DNA of 64,000 bases from Shewanella sp. OPT22 (GCF_004168585.1 NZ_PGVH01000018.1:15126-79125), one strand, 5' to 3'; positions 35,489 to 47,200 are shown, counted from the first letter of the stretch. The notes: generated by a model not told the origin, from the letters alone. A program made the numbers and translations.

Positions 35489-37858
35489 GTGCAACAATAT
35501 GTACTCTGGTATCAGGAATTAGGCATGGGCGACGTCAACACGGTTGGCGGTAAAAATGCATCTTTAGGTGAAATGATCAGCAATTTATCTAATGCTGGTG
35601 TACAAGTACCTGGTGGGTTCGCAACAACTTCTCATGCTTTTAATGAGTTTCTTGAGCAAAGTGGCGTTAACCAGAAGATTTATGACATCCTAGACACCTT
35701 GGATGTAGATGATGTAAATCAACTTGCTAAAGTTGGTGCACAGATCAGACAGTGGGTTATCGACACACCTTTCCAACCTGAATTAGAACAAGCGATCCGC
35801 GAATCATACGAGAAGTTATCGTCTGAGACTCAAGACGCTTCTTTTGCCGTTCGTTCATCAGCGACAGCTGAAGATATGCCGGATGCGTCTTTCGCAGGTC
35901 AGCAGGAAACTTTCTTAAACGTAAAAGGTTTTGATGCAGTTCTCGTTGCTATCAAACACGTTTACGCTTCTTTATTTAACGATCGTGCGATTTCTTACCG
36001 TGTTCATCAAGGTTACGACCACCGTGGTGTTGCGCTTTCTGCTGGTATTCAGCGCATGGTTCGTTCTGATAAAGCGGCATCTGGTGTAATGTTCACTATG
36101 GATACTGAGTCAGGTAACAATGACGTTGTATTCATCACTTCATCATTTGGTCTGGGTGAAATGGTGGTGCAGGGTGCAGTGAATCCTGATGAGTTTTACG
36201 TACACAAACCAATCTTAACTGAAGGTCATCAAGCTGTAGTTCGTCGTAATATCGGCAGTAAGCTAATACAGATGGTGTACTCAGATGATTCAAGCCACGG
36301 TAAGCAAGTTAAAATTGAAGATGTTGAGGCTGAAAAGCGTCGTCAGTTTTCTGTAACTGATGCAGAAGTGATGGAGCTTGCTAAGCAAGCTATGATCATC
36401 GAAAAGCATTACGGTCGTCCAATGGACATCGAATGGGCGAAAGATGGCAACGATGGCAAACTTTACATTGTTCAAGCTCGTCCAGAGACAGTTCGCAGCC
36501 GTGAAGATGTACAGCTAATCGAACGTTATCACCTAAAAACAAAAGGTGATGTACTGAGCGAAGGCCGTGCAATTGGTCATAAAATTGGTACTGGTGTTGC
36601 TAAAGTATTAGGTTCGATTGATGAAATGGATCAAATCCAGCCGGGTGATGTACTAGTAACTGATATGACGGATCCTGATTGGGAACCAATCATGAAACGT
36701 GCAAGCGCTATCGTTACTAACCGTGGTGGCCGTACTTGTCACGCTGCAATTATTGCTCGTGAATTGGGTGTGCCAGCTGTTGTAGGTTGTGGAAATGTGA
36801 CTGACCTAATTAAAACAGGTCAAGAAGTTACGGTTTCTTGTGCAGAAGGCGACACTGGATTCATTTATGAAGGTAAGCAAGAGTTTGATGTGGTGACTAA
36901 CCGTGTTGACACGCTACCTGATTTACCGATGAAAATCATGATGAACGTGGGTAACCCAGATCGTGCATTCGACTTTGCTCGCTTGCCGAATGAAGGTGTT
37001 GGTCTTGCTCGCTTAGAGTTCATCATTAACCGTATGATCGGCATTCATCCTAAAGCATTGCTTGAGTTCAACCAGCAAGATGCTGAGCTGCAACAAGAAA
37101 TCCACGAGATGATTGCTGGTTATGACTCTCCAGTTGAATATTACATTGCACGCCTTGTTGAAGGCATCGCAACGATTGGCTGTGCTTTCTATCCAAAGAA
37201 AGTAATTGTTCGTATGTCTGATTTTAAGTCAAATGAATACGCTAACCTTGTGGGTGGCGATCGTTATGAACCTGAAGAAGAGAACCCAATGTTGGGTTTC
37301 CGTGGTGCAAGCCGCTATATCTCTGAATCGTTCCGTGATTGTTTTGCTCTTGAGTGTGAAGCTATCAAACGTGTTCGTAATGAAATGGGTTTGAAGAACG
37401 TAGAAATCATGATCCCATTTGTTCGTACGCTTGAAGAAGCTGCTCAAGTTATAGAACTTCTGAAAGAGGAAGGTTTAGAACGTGGTAAAGATGGATTACG
37501 TGTCATTATGATGTGTGAGCTTCCATCTAACGCACTAATGGCTGATGAGTTCTTAGAGTACTTCGATGGCTTCTCCATTGGCTCAAATGACTTAACTCAG
37601 CTTTCACTGGGTCTAGATCGCGATTCAGGTATCATCAGTCACTTGTTTGATGAGCGTGATCCAGCCGTTAAAAAGCTTCTTGCAATGGCGATTCAGTCAG
37701 CTAAGAAGAAGGGTGCTTATGTTGGTATTTGTGGTCAAGGTCCATCAGACCACGCTGACTTTGCGGCTTGGTTAGTTGAGCAAGGTATTGATACTGTATC
37801 GCTAAACCCTGATACAGTCATAGACACTTGGTTATACTTAGCTGAAGAGCACGCATAA
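35489..37858 (+). CDS. ppsA: Phosphoenolpyruvate synthase (pyruvate, water dikinase)
   Basis: A 789-aa enzyme making PEP from pyruvate and ATP for gluconeogenesis. The start is GTG at 35489 with GGAG eight bases upstream, giving [20 protein letters not shown]; 37 codons of open frame upstream overlap the palindrome and are not expected to be translated. The ATP-grasp domain has [20 protein letters not shown], the swivelling domain carries the catalytic His in [15 protein letters not shown], and the C-terminal PEP domain has [17 protein letters not shown]. Divergent from ppsR. Host-typical, well-optimised codons. Confidence 0.96.
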   Translation: MQQYVLWYQELGMGDVNTVGGKNASLGEMISNLSNAGVQVPGGFATTSHAFNEFLEQSGVNQKIYDILDTLDVDDVNQLAKVGAQIRQWVIDTPFQPELEQAIRESYEKLSSETQDASFAVRSSATAEDMPDASFAGQQETFLNVKGFDAVLVAIKHVYASLFNDRAISYRVHQGYDHRGVALSAGIQRMVRSDKAASGVMFTMDTESGNNDVVFITSSFGLGEMVVQGAVNPDEFYVHKPILTEGHQAVVRRNIGSKLIQMVYSDDSSHGKQVKIEDVEAEKRRQFSVTDAEVMELAKQAMIIEKHYGRPMDIEWAKDGNDGKLYIVQARPETVRSREDVQLIERYHLKTKGDVLSEGRAIGHKIGTGVAKVLGSIDEMDQIQPGDVLVTDMTDPDWEPIMKRASAIVTNRGGRTCHAAIIARELGVPAVVGCGNVTDLIKTGQEVTVSCAEGDTGFIYEGKQEFDVVTNRVDTLPDLPMKIMMNVGNPDRAFDFARLPNEGVGLARLEFIINRMIGIHPKALLEFNQQDAELQQEIHEMIAGYDSPVEYYIARLVEGIATIGCAFYPKKVIVRMSDFKSNEYANLVGGDRYEPEEENPMLGFRGASRYISESFRDCFALECEAIKRVRNEMGLKNVEIMIPFVRTLEEAAQVIELLKEEGLERGKDGLRVIMMCELPSNALMADEFLEYFDGFSIGSNDLTQLSLGLDRDSGIISHLFDERDPAVKKLLAMAIQSAKKKGAYVGICGQGPSDHADFAAWLVEQGIDTVSLNPDTVIDTWLYLAEEHA

Positions 37859-37878
37859 CTAGCGATTAAATCAGATAT

Positions 37879-37914
37879 AAAAACGCCAGCTTGATTAATC
37901 GACTGGCGTTTTTT
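37879..37914 (+). terminator. Terminator of ppsA
   Basis: AAACGCCAG and CTGGCGTTT form a 9-bp stem with a 13-base loop, followed by TTT. Confidence 0.88.
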
Positions 37915-37928
37915 ATGGTTTTAGAGGA

Positions 37929-39857
37929 CTAATGCTGAGTGAAACCTATTCCCTCGATAAGTTCTGACATTGCTTGATCATTTAACCCTTGAATATCAAA
38001 GCTTGTTAATGATTTTGCCTTACATACTTGATCATTACGAGTAACCAAGGTGAGTTGATTTCCTAAGTCACTCGTCGGTGCATAGCGCTGGACTTGAGTT
38101 GGAACATTAATCTTAATGACTCGTTCCCCGCCAGTTGTATATGAGCTCCAACCATTAAACTTTAGTTGATTGAAGTGAGGAGTAATCTCTCTCGTTTCTA
38201 AATTGTATGAATAAATTCGAAATGTATTATCTGGGTTTGCCACAAGATAATAATAACTTTTAACTAAAAGGGAGGAACCACGATAGCCATATTCTCTATG
38301 GACAATTAAACCTCCAGCGGGTAAGGCTGATCTTTGTCCATTTCTTTTAGGAAAGTGATAGACATTGTCCCAATTGTTAAGTCTATTGCGATCATAATCT
38401 TTGACTATAGTTCCGTAAGTACAGTTACCACTACAACCTGCTAAATAAAAATATTCAGCAACACTGCATGTTTCGCTAGATAAATAAATAAACGAATTGT
38501 CATCTGTTGATGGTGTAACAGGACTAATTTGTAAATCGTAGCCAACGGCTAAATTAGAAAACTCAAAATATGGTGCACTTTGAATACGTTGTGACCATGT
38601 ATTCGAAATATTATTGTCATTCATAAATAGAGTATCAGCATCAATATCTTCTATTGAGTACCTTCGACCTTCAACAATCAACTGGAACTGAGGGTTTTCT
38701 TGATTGATTAAGGTAATTTTCTGATTATTATTGGATGATCGTAGATCAAAACTCTTACTTAAGTTGTTTACCCAGCCATCACCAACTAAAACTTCTCTTA
38801 TTTCACTAAAAGCAGAAAAATCATTAATAGCTGTAAAGGTTTGCTGAGCCTCTGAGGCATAAGTATTTAACATTACTGTTTGCCCATTACTTGAATCTGA
38901 AGTTTCACCATCATAGGAAAGTGTATTTGGAAGAGAGCTTAGTGTATTAACCCCAATTAAAGCCTGATCATAATGAAAGAATCCAAAATAAATGGATTTA
39001 CTTGCATTTCTCTTGTGCTCAGCCAGCCTTGTGTTGTTTGTAATAATACTAAAACAACCGATAGAAAATGAGTTAGCACATAAGCTGCCAAATAGAGAGG
39101 TGCCTGGTAAAAGTAATACTGTTGTGTTTTGAATACTTGGGTCATATTCGGTGACTGTCTGGTTTTCTGTTTTAAAATTATCTTGTACTACTTCATTAAC
39201 CAGATTGGCTAGTCTTTGATGTTGTAAAAATAAACTTGTAATCATGACGTCACGATGACTCATTTGTTCATCAATAATCCATTGCTGAGCAAAATCGAAA
39301 TTTGATGCCAGTACTTGGGCAATATGATTTGCGACTTTTTGCATGTGATCTGCTTCATCGAATTCTATTGACTCCGGAGAAAATTTTTCTTGAGCACTGA
39401 TGTAATCGTGACTAAATGGAGTATCAATCAGCATTTTACGTTGCAGGTTTTCCTCTGCTTTTTGTTTGCCATCTCCCATCCACATTTGAAAAAAATGCAT
39501 TGTGGTTAATGGACTAATCATTTTTGAGCCAGATGGAGCGACCAATGTAAAGGGAGCGCTAATCGGCTGGTTGCTATCAACATCAATGGAGTCAGCGGAA
39601 ATTTCTGCAACTAACGGACACTGTTTAACCGATTCGGCAAGAGCTAAAGGAAATGAAAATTGGCTTTGTGTATTCGAGTAGGTGGAAAGTTCGTTTTCTT
39701 CACAAGCCCAGGATTCATTACAGTCAAAACAGACTTTGGCATTTTCTATTCTATCATTTATCACTAGGCCAGAATAATAAATACTGTTTTGATGATTTTC
39801 ATTATCACAGCCAGTGAGAGCGAAAATTACAACAATCCATGTAGATAAATACTTCAT
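37929..39857 (-). CDS. Hypothetical 642-aa lipoprotein
   Basis: Function not recognised. It has a signal peptide ending LTGC (Cys17), so it is a lipoprotein. Next comes a short prealbumin-like segment, VINDRIENAKVCFDCNESWA then EENELSTYS, of the kind often placed at the start of surface proteins (a domain describing a component that changes with time). The remaining 500 residues are rich in Asn/Ser/aromatic residues with several Cys (CSVAEYFYLAGCSGNC), consistent with an extracytoplasmic beta-rich protein. AAGG precedes the ATG. Monocistronic. Confidence 0.75.
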   Translation of the reverse strand: MKYLSTWIVVIFALTGCDNENHQNSIYYSGLVINDRIENAKVCFDCNESWACEENELSTYSNTQSQFSFPLALAESVKQCPLVAEISADSIDVDSNQPISAPFTLVAPSGSKMISPLTTMHFFQMWMGDGKQKAEENLQRKMLIDTPFSHDYISAQEKFSPESIEFDEADHMQKVANHIAQVLASNFDFAQQWIIDEQMSHRDVMITSLFLQHQRLANLVNEVVQDNFKTENQTVTEYDPSIQNTTVLLLPGTSLFGSLCANSFSIGCFSIITNNTRLAEHKRNASKSIYFGFFHYDQALIGVNTLSSLPNTLSYDGETSDSSNGQTVMLNTYASEAQQTFTAINDFSAFSEIREVLVGDGWVNNLSKSFDLRSSNNNQKITLINQENPQFQLIVEGRRYSIEDIDADTLFMNDNNISNTWSQRIQSAPYFEFSNLAVGYDLQISPVTPSTDDNSFIYLSSETCSVAEYFYLAGCSGNCTYGTIVKDYDRNRLNNWDNVYHFPKRNGQRSALPAGGLIVHREYGYRGSSLLVKSYYYLVANPDNTFRIYSYNLETREITPHFNQLKFNGWSSYTTGGERVIKINVPTQVQRYAPTSDLGNQLTLVTRNDQVCKAKSLTSFDIQGLNDQAMSELIEGIGFTQH

Positions 39858-39989
39858 TGATTACAACCTTAAAGTAACGACAGATTACATCGAGTATAGT
39901 CGTAAATGAAGTAAGTCAAATGTTGTGGAAAAATTACTGCTAGATAATCTCAGCTCACCTAGGCTTGAAATATTAATATGGAGAAGAGT

Positions 39990-40022
39990 GCGTTAAAAAG
40001 TGCTTGTGGCACTTTTTAACGC
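39990..40022 (-). terminator. Terminator of the trimeric autotransporter gene
   Basis: GCGTTAAAAAGTGC (39990-40003) and GCACTTTTTAACGC (40009-40022) are perfectly complementary with a five-base loop, 11 bases after the stop of the minus-strand gene. Confidence 0.75.
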
Positions 40023-40033
40023 AAACAAGAGAG

Positions 40034-41629
40034 CTAAAGCGCCCAGTTGATAGAAGCACCTGCAATTGGTTTAGACCAATCATCACCGCTAGACATAGAT
40101 AATGTAGCTTTGAGAGAGACAAACTTAGTTGCGTTACCAACAAGGCCAAGTGCTAATGCACTTTCGTTATTGTAATAACCGGCACCAACAGAAAGCACCA
40201 TATCAGTTTGAGCTTGTGTAGTTGCCATCGAGCCGACTGCAACACTCGCTGCGATAGCACCATCTAGACGTTTTAATTGGCTATAAATATCTTGCACTTG
40301 GAAGTCGATTTTATCTAGGCGATTAGTATTGCCTTGAATCAGTGCCGAGTTATTGGTTTCTTCTGTTTGAAGTTGACCTATATTATTGCTGTTTTGTGTT
40401 ATGCCACCCATAGCAGTGTCAATTCTGCCACTTTCCACCTGTTCAGCAGCTTCACTACGTTGTGTTTCAGTGCTGATGTCTGCTTTGTTTTGATTAGTAC
40501 TCTTTGCGTTAGCTGTAATCGCCGTTCTATCTTGCGCTTCGTTAGCTTGAGTATCAGTAATGGCTGTTTTGTTTGAAGCAACTTGTTGTGAGTTCGCACC
40601 GATGGCATTTTTATTTGAGGCTATGCCAGCTGTGTTAGTGCTGATATCAGCAGTGTTGGTCGTAATACTTGTAGAATTGGTATCGATTTTGGTGCCGTTT
40701 GCAGAAATTTGAGAGCTATTTTCTGAAACCTTTGTTGTATTAGCACTAATACTGTCACGGTTTTTAGTAATGTCGGACCGATTCACACCTATTCTTTCAG
40801 AGTTATTGCTTGCAGATTTGGCTACCGTTGATATCTCTTGTGAATTCTTAGCTCCTTGCTCTGCATTCGATTTTACTCCGGCTTTATTCGCAGCAATGTC
40901 TGAGGCATTTGCATCAATATTGGTAGAGTTTTTGCCAACGTTATAAGAGTTAACATCTATGCTATGCCCATTTTTTGCGATATTTTTGTTCGCATTTTGA
41001 AGGTCAAGTGTGTTTTTACCTGTGCGTGCTGTGTTGTAACTAATGCGACCAAAATTGTCATTAATTTCCTTGGTATGTTTAGTTATCCTATCAGCGTTCT
41101 GGATCATGCCGGTTGAGTTGGTTTCAATCTGATCTTTATTTTGAGCAATTGACTTTCCATTCTTCACATTACTTTCAGCATTTTTGATTATTAGATTACC
41201 GTTCGCATTAATTTCTCTGTGATTAGCTGAAATGTTATCTTGATTAGTCGTAATGCTTTTATGGTTATGAGCTATGTAAGCACCATTTGTTTCAATGCCT
41301 GTGGTGTTTTTATTAATTTGTTGTTTGTTATTCAATACATTCTTAGCGTTATGATCGATAAGTCTTGTATTAACACCAATATCTTCATTATTAAGGCCTA
41401 TGTTGTAACCATTTGTGTTTATGTTGCTTTTATTGGTTTTTATATCGTTATAATTTGCTTTATTGTAATGCCTGTTCCTACTAATACGGGTGGCATTCGA
41501 AGCAATGCTGGTTTTATTTGTATTTATTTTTTTTAAATTAGAATAGGGATTTACGTTAGCAGCCCCTGCGCTAAATGCGACTGTACCAATAATGGTTGAA
41601 AGAACAATAGAGATTAAAGACTTTTGCAT
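40034..41629 (-). CDS. Trimeric autotransporter adhesin (YadA-type) with an IxxN coiled-coil stalk
   Basis: A 531-aa protein with a signal peptide (about residues 1-23, ending SAGAA), a long stalk, and a C-terminal YadA-like membrane anchor from about residue 455 (RLDGAIAASVAVGSMATTQA, then SVGAGYYNNESALALGLVGN). The stalk repeats a seven-residue IxxNxxx pattern (for example TSITTNTADISTNTAGIASN) dozens of times; Asn in the core of such trimeric coiled coils is known to bind anions. There is no large globular head. It should be an outer-membrane fibre involved in adhesion. AAGGTA precedes the ATG. Confidence 0.88.
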   Translation of the reverse strand: MQKSLISIVLSTIIGTVAFSAGAANVNPYSNLKKINTNKTSIASNATRISRNRHYNKANYNDIKTNKSNINTNGYNIGLNNEDIGVNTRLIDHNAKNVLNNKQQINKNTTGIETNGAYIAHNHKSITTNQDNISANHREINANGNLIIKNAESNVKNGKSIAQNKDQIETNSTGMIQNADRITKHTKEINDNFGRISYNTARTGKNTLDLQNANKNIAKNGHSIDVNSYNVGKNSTNIDANASDIAANKAGVKSNAEQGAKNSQEISTVAKSASNNSERIGVNRSDITKNRDSISANTTKVSENSSQISANGTKIDTNSTSITTNTADISTNTAGIASNKNAIGANSQQVASNKTAITDTQANEAQDRTAITANAKSTNQNKADISTETQRSEAAEQVESGRIDTAMGGITQNSNNIGQLQTEETNNSALIQGNTNRLDKIDFQVQDIYSQLKRLDGAIAASVAVGSMATTQAQTDMVLSVGAGYYNNESALALGLVGNATKFVSLKATLSMSSGDDWSKPIAGASINWAL

Positions 41630-42064
41630 GTGGGTACCTTATTAATATTAAATAAAAATAATTCGGTGCTTCAAAGCCTTTCCCTTCAGTAGCACTTCAG
41701 TGACTCTTAACTGATTCGAAAAGCAGATTGAAAGAGTATTAAGATGCAATTGCTTTAAAGCACTGAAAGTTATTAAGTGAGGCGGAGGGTGACTAATATA
41801 ATCGAATTACCAAGATTTCATTTATTAAGCTTAAAATCTGCAAATAACTCTGCAAAAACAGTTGTTCTCAATTAATTAGAAACTACCAAAGCTCACTTTT
41901 AAAACTAAAAATCCTGATGCATGTTTTATATAATTTATTATCAAATATGAAAGATCTTTATGTTATTTCATAAGCAGTTTCTTGATATAAAACAAGCTGC
42001 ATAGCTCGAAATTTGAATTAGTATCTGTGCTGTAGAGGTGTGCTTACGCAGAGTTTAAGTTGAT
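41630..42064. other. Intergenic DNA upstream of the autotransporter gene
   Basis: 435 AT-rich bases with no convincing gene, repeat or known operator; it should hold the autotransporter promoter. Confidence 0.5.
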
Positions 42065-42475
42065 TTACCAATAAAAGAGATTGCTCAATGTACAGTCAGG
42101 ATTTAGTGGTGCTCCAACAGGATCGGACATAAAATCTAGAAATTCATTTTGATATTTGGGGTTAACATTCTCCAAAACAGCTTTTTTGAAGCTTGCTCTG
42201 TGCTCTTCTGAAATACTGGTAGGATGATAAATACCTTTTTCAAATATTTTATCGAACTGCTATAAATATCGGCAGGCTATTGCTTTATTATTAATAGCCC
42301 GACTCAGATATTGAGAACTACTCGCTGTAAAAGTCGAATTAGGCTATTTAAATATGTACTTGAGCATAACTCTAACATTACTTGATTTGGTGATGCTCCG
42401 AAAATTTGTGTTTGAGACGCAGCTGTCGCTATTTCAGATGAGGCCATTGATGCGCTAAGTAAAAAATAAAAACAT
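42065..42475 (-). pseudogene. Decayed gene for a small secreted protein
   Basis: Too broken for a long open frame, but the minus strand reads as coding after repairing three lesions. AAGGTG lies before an ATG at 42475 (MFLFF...), a shift in the T run leads into LLSASMASSEIATAASQTQI (signal peptide and mature start), a shift near 42330 leads to SQYLSRAINNKAIACRYL, an in-frame TAG (about 42261) follows, then QFDKIFEKGIYHPTSISEEH and onward to NPDCTLSNLFYW and TAA at 42065. About 137 codons originally. No family recognised. Confidence 0.6.
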
Positions 42476-42578
42476 ACTTCACCTTAGAGGGTGGATTGCG
42501 CAATATTTGCTCTAATTAAGTAACTTTAATATGCTGGTCAAAACCATTTAAGTTATTTAACCTTTAAGGTCTACTTTC

Positions 42579-44255
42579 ATGCCACAAAATACTCTTTCAA
42601 ATGAGTTCTTGAGCACCCTGAATACCCATAAAGTCGAAAATCAACCAAGATGGAATAAATTCAATCTCTTTAAAGCCGATAAGCCATTGCAGTTTTGGTT
42701 AAGAAAGTTTGATGGAAACTGGGCTGAAGATAGGCTGATCAACCTTGGAAAGTTCTATGGCGATCAAGGTGTCGAGGAGGGGGAGTTAGCCAATAATTAC
42801 CCTCCTGAATTCGTTTCTCATGATCGTAACGGTCATCGAATTGATACAGTGTCGTATCACCCTTCTTATCATCGATTAATGGACTTTGCGGTTTCAAACC
42901 AGATCCCTTCTTTACCTTGGCAAGAAAACAAACAAGGTGCGCATGTGATCAGGGCGGTGATGGAATATCTGCATATGCAGGCTGATGCGGGTTCTGGTTG
43001 CCCTTTAACAATGACATTTGCCGCAGTTGCAGCGCTGAAACATAGCCCCAAAATTGCTCAAGAATGGCTCCCCAAAATTACTGCTGATCGATATGATGGT
43101 GAGGATAAACCTTACTATGAAAAGCAAGGCGTCACTATTGGAATGGCGATGACAGAAAAGCAGGGTGGCTCTGATGTTAGGGCAAATACAACATACGCAG
43201 AACCTATTTCTAAAGCCGGTAATGGCGAGGTATATCGAATTGTTGGGCATAAATGGTTTTGCTCTGCACCCATGTCAGATGGCTTTTTAGTACTTGCACA
43301 AGCTGAACGTGGCCTATCGTGTTTTCTTATGCCGCGTTGGACTCCAGAAGGGCAGAAGAATCATTTTCAAATTCAGCGCTTGAAAAGTAAACTCGGGAAT
43401 AAATCTAATGCTTCTTCAGAAATTGAATTTCGAGGCGCATCTGCTTGGCTTATCGGTGAAGAAGGAAAAGGGGTAAGAACGATCATTGATATGGTGTCTC
43501 TTACTCGCTTTGATTGCATGGTTGGCTCTTCAGCCTTGATGAGAAGTGCATTATTCCATGCTTTGAATTTTACTTCGCAACGAAATGCTTTCGGTAAAAA
43601 GTTGATTGATCAACCGCTGATGAAAAATGTCCTTGCCGATTTAGCACTAGAATCAGAGGCGGTATTAGCTTTGTCGATGCGAGTGGCACACGCTCTTGAT
43701 AATCGAGAGAATGAGTCAGAAAAGCAGTTCACACGTATAGTGACGGCTATAGGTAAATATTGGATTTGTAAACGAGCCCCTCACTTTATTTATGAAGCTA
43801 TGGAGTCGATTGGTGGTATTGGTTACGTAGAAAGTAATTTTTTACCTCGTTTGTATCGTGAAGCGCCTGTTAATGCAATATGGGAAGGCTCTGGTAATGT
43901 TCAATGTTTAGATTTACTGAGAGTAATGCTTAAAGAGCCTGAAACCATAGAAAGCATGCTAAAAGAACTGAGTAGTCAGCAAGGAATATATGAAAAATAT
44001 GATCAATTTCTCGACCAAACAGTACGACTTTTAGCTGTATCAGAAAATATCGAGTTCCGCCTTAGAATTATTGTTGATCACCTTGCGAAAGCCATAATCG
44101 CATCGACATTAATTAAGTATGGTGAAGCTCAAGTCGCTGAAGTTTATTGTGAGGAAAAGCTATTTCGAAATGGTGAAAGTATTGGCACCTTTTCATCAGA
44201 TAAATGGGTAGATTATTTAATTGCAAGGTCGGCATGCCAGTTAATCGTATCGTAA
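42579..44255 (+). CDS. aidB: Acyl-CoA dehydrogenase family protein, AidB-like
   Basis: A 558-aa flavoprotein close in layout to E. coli AidB (541 aa): an N-terminal extension with DRLINLGKFYGDQGVEEGEL, NNYPPEFVSHDRNGHRIDTV, the FAD segment MTEKQGGSDVRANTTYAEP, GHKWFCSAPMSDGFLVLAQ, and RLKSKLGNKSNASSEIEF, then the C-terminal dehydrogenase helix RLYREAPVNAIWEGSGN. AidB binds DNA and is induced by alkylating agents; its true substrate is unresolved. AAGG precedes the ATG. The 3' end overlaps the convergent giant gene by 43 bases. Confidence 0.85.
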   Translation: MPQNTLSNEFLSTLNTHKVENQPRWNKFNLFKADKPLQFWLRKFDGNWAEDRLINLGKFYGDQGVEEGELANNYPPEFVSHDRNGHRIDTVSYHPSYHRLMDFAVSNQIPSLPWQENKQGAHVIRAVMEYLHMQADAGSGCPLTMTFAAVAALKHSPKIAQEWLPKITADRYDGEDKPYYEKQGVTIGMAMTEKQGGSDVRANTTYAEPISKAGNGEVYRIVGHKWFCSAPMSDGFLVLAQAERGLSCFLMPRWTPEGQKNHFQIQRLKSKLGNKSNASSEIEFRGASAWLIGEEGKGVRTIIDMVSLTRFDCMVGSSALMRSALFHALNFTSQRNAFGKKLIDQPLMKNVLADLALESEAVLALSMRVAHALDNRENESEKQFTRIVTAIGKYWICKRAPHFIYEAMESIGGIGYVESNFLPRLYREAPVNAIWEGSGNVQCLDLLRVMLKEPETIESMLKELSSQQGIYEKYDQFLDQTVRLLAVSENIEFRLRIIVDHLAKAIIASTLIKYGEAQVAEVYCEEKLFRNGESIGTFSSDKWVDYLIARSACQLIVS

Positions 44256-47200
44256 AGACTGAGCGTTAACGGTAATGGATTGGAGTGAGGATCTTTAAGA
44301 AATCTGGTAACTATATCTTGATACTGAGGGAGTATAAGCCTATTAATTAATGTTTTTAGCTTTTCTCTATCACTAGTTTCTAATATATGCAGTATTCCAA
44401 ATAAATATTTTTCAGCCGCTCTGGGCACGTTGCGTCTCTGTTCAAGAGCGGTAATAGCTCCCACGAAATCCTTTTGTCCCAAACTTTTTCTCAATTGGTT
44501 GAATATTTTTCTGAAGTCGATGGACGTTGCATATAAAATGGTCATTAGCAGTGCATATTCGTCTTTCGCTTTTAATCGTTCCCTGTTCAGCCCGCCCCCT
44601 TCAAATTCGAGGCACTGAAGGCGTAGTGGCATGAAATGCAAGGTTCCACAAGGGGAACCGTAATACTTCTGTGAAATGTGGCCTTTCCCATGAGGAATTT
44701 TGCACAAAGAATGCAAATCGATGAATTGCAGAGATACATGTTGTAAACGTTGTATATGTCCCCTCGGTGCGATAGTTTCTTCACTAATTAGCAAGTTTTC
44801 ACACTTGATATCGCGTAAGTAGTAACCCAGCTTATTAATTATCGCTAAATCTCGGCAGCACTGCTGAAATGTTTGTAAGCTGATAGTTACTGGAGCTTGG
44901 CAAAAATTATATAAATTATTACCACCTCTTGCGGTAACCAATTCTCCTTTTTTTATTAATATTCCTGATAATCCTAGTGTAATAGAAGATATCTTTAGCC
45001 TGTTAGAAGCTACATCATCAAATAGTTGCCTAAGCATGTTACGTAGTTTGATATAATCTTTTTCTGTGAAATTCTCCTTGTTTTCGGTACTTACAGAAAC
45101 AAACTTTAATGTTCTCTCATCAGCACATTGAATTTTTTTATAGGCGCCTTTCATTTTTTTCTGTTCATCTTCTGAAGGGCGCTTAACAGGAACAACCAGA
45201 GTAGGGTATGTTTTGGTTAAATCGGTGACATAAAGATACGGTTTTCCTTCACTTTTCCTTTTCTGGTCAGAATGTAAGTGTACGAGTAATTTTTCGTGCT
45301 TTTGAGCCTCAAAATCAACGCCTTTAATTTTGCTAAATAAACTCTCACGCCGTTCTACTTCTGCTTTTAGCACTTCATCTGGATAAAGTTGTTTTGCTGT
45401 TTTTGAGCGTACTTTTCCGTATCTGAAATCTTGAAGAGATGCTAGGGCTTGTGATGCTCTTCTGGAATGTTGTCGATACTCTTCTTTAGATAACTTGGCT
45501 CCTTCGTTACTCAGTAATGATAAAGATTCATAGAGTTCCTGCCTGACTATTGGCCATGATTCTTCAGGATGAAGTACAAATTTAAACTGAGCTATTATTT
45601 TTTGGAGCTGTTGTTCAGAGTTTAAGACTTTGCGAGCTAATATCAACATTTCAAGACCGAACTGAGAAGTACACAATTTTTTAAGTACCTCTACGGCTTG
45701 TTCGGTAGAAAAGTTAAGTAAGCAAGGGCCAACATAATCTTTATTTACTAATTTCATATAGTCCGAAAGCCGTGAGCTATCTAATAAAAGAATTAATTCC
45801 TTAGTTGGTAACCTATCCTGAGTGCCCTTCCAGTAGTCAGTTTGGTCCTGAGAAAGAAAATCAGTCCAAAGGTGAATTTGTTTTGCTGGAAGCTGTTGAG
45901 CAATCAGCTCCCAATTGCTCCATCTAAGCTTTCGGTTAAACTGCATAACGACCCTAGATGGTAGAGTATGTATTAGGTCAGGGCGCTTACCAAGAAGTTT
46001 TATGGCCTCGTCCTCACTAACAAAAATCGTTAATTGGAATTTAGTTTCGTCATCAACATGTGGGTTTTCAAAAAAGTTTATTGCTTTAGGTAGATTAAAA
46101 TCGTTAGGTTTTCTAAAAAGGTGATGCATACAAATATCTGGTAGGCGATTTAGATGTTGCGCCTGCACCTCAGGAGTCTGAGAGATATGTGGTTTAACTG
46201 TTTTCAATAATTCAATGCGAGCACCTTGTTCTTGATGTCGATAGAATTCTTGTAAAATGCTTGGGCTTAAATTGTTTGCGAGTATAAGTAAAGCTCCTTT
46301 AGAGTTTTGCCGCATTTGAAATAAAAATTTACGCTTACCACTTTCAGGAATCGAAGAACACAATAAGCGGTTACCAAACCGAACTTGAACCTCTGGAGAA
46401 GCTTGGTCAAGCTTTTGTGTAATTGACTGAAAGAGCGAGTCCCTAAGTGATGAATCTTGAAGCTCATAAACTTTGGCAACTGCTGCACCGGGCAGTTCTA
46501 AAATTAAGCTCACAAAACAGTCAATGTTTATGGCCCGTATTCCATTGATTAACTGCTGCGAGTCAGTAACGGTTTTACTTGAACATAGTAAGTCTGAAAT
46601 TCGTCTAATTGTGAGAGATTCTGGTGATCGAGGCCGAATTGGATTGGGAGCTTTAATCAGATCGTAAATTTGGTCTGGCTGCATATAGTCGAACAGCCTA
46701 ACTAAGGCGCTATCGGTCGCTATTGATAAAAAACCCTCCAAATCACCTAATGGAAGCTCAAGTAACTTATAACCAAGTTTTGAAATGATGTAATCACTAT
46801 GTTGTGCTAGCCCTCTAACTCTCAAGCGTGAAAGTGTTGCTAATGGTTCAAGCTGGTCACCTTTTGATGATGAATAGATGATTAAGTCGATATCCTCTTT
46901 ATTTAAAGCAGTAAAACCAGCAGAGATAGCTTCATGTTGTGCTTTACAGTTAGATGCTTCATTTCCTACCTCATAACTTAATGCTTCATTTAAATACTGC
47001 AAACTTACGAATTCATTTCGGGGGAGTGGCCAAAAGCGAATAAATGATTGTGGTGGTAGGTAGTAACCACATTCTATTCCCGCTCTAAATACCAATAAGG
47101 TTTTTAGTAACTGTGGGTGGGCGTGATCAAAAACAGTCTTAAGTGAATCGGAGTCAAAGACAGATAGCATTAAGCTCAGTTGAGGGTGATTCAGTACATC

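Noticed and set aside
40334-41536. Open frames on the plus strand inside the autotransporter gene
   Set aside because: They are antisense shadows of the low-complexity IxxN coding sequence and have no ribosome sites.
40500-41600. Short repeated sequences resembling a CRISPR array
   Set aside because: The repeats are degenerate codons for IxxN heptads within one open frame; no exact repeats with unique spacers.
42530-42560. Second FadR box (TGCTGGTCAAAACCATT) before aidB
   Set aside because: Only the CTGGTC half fits; the GAC half is lost.
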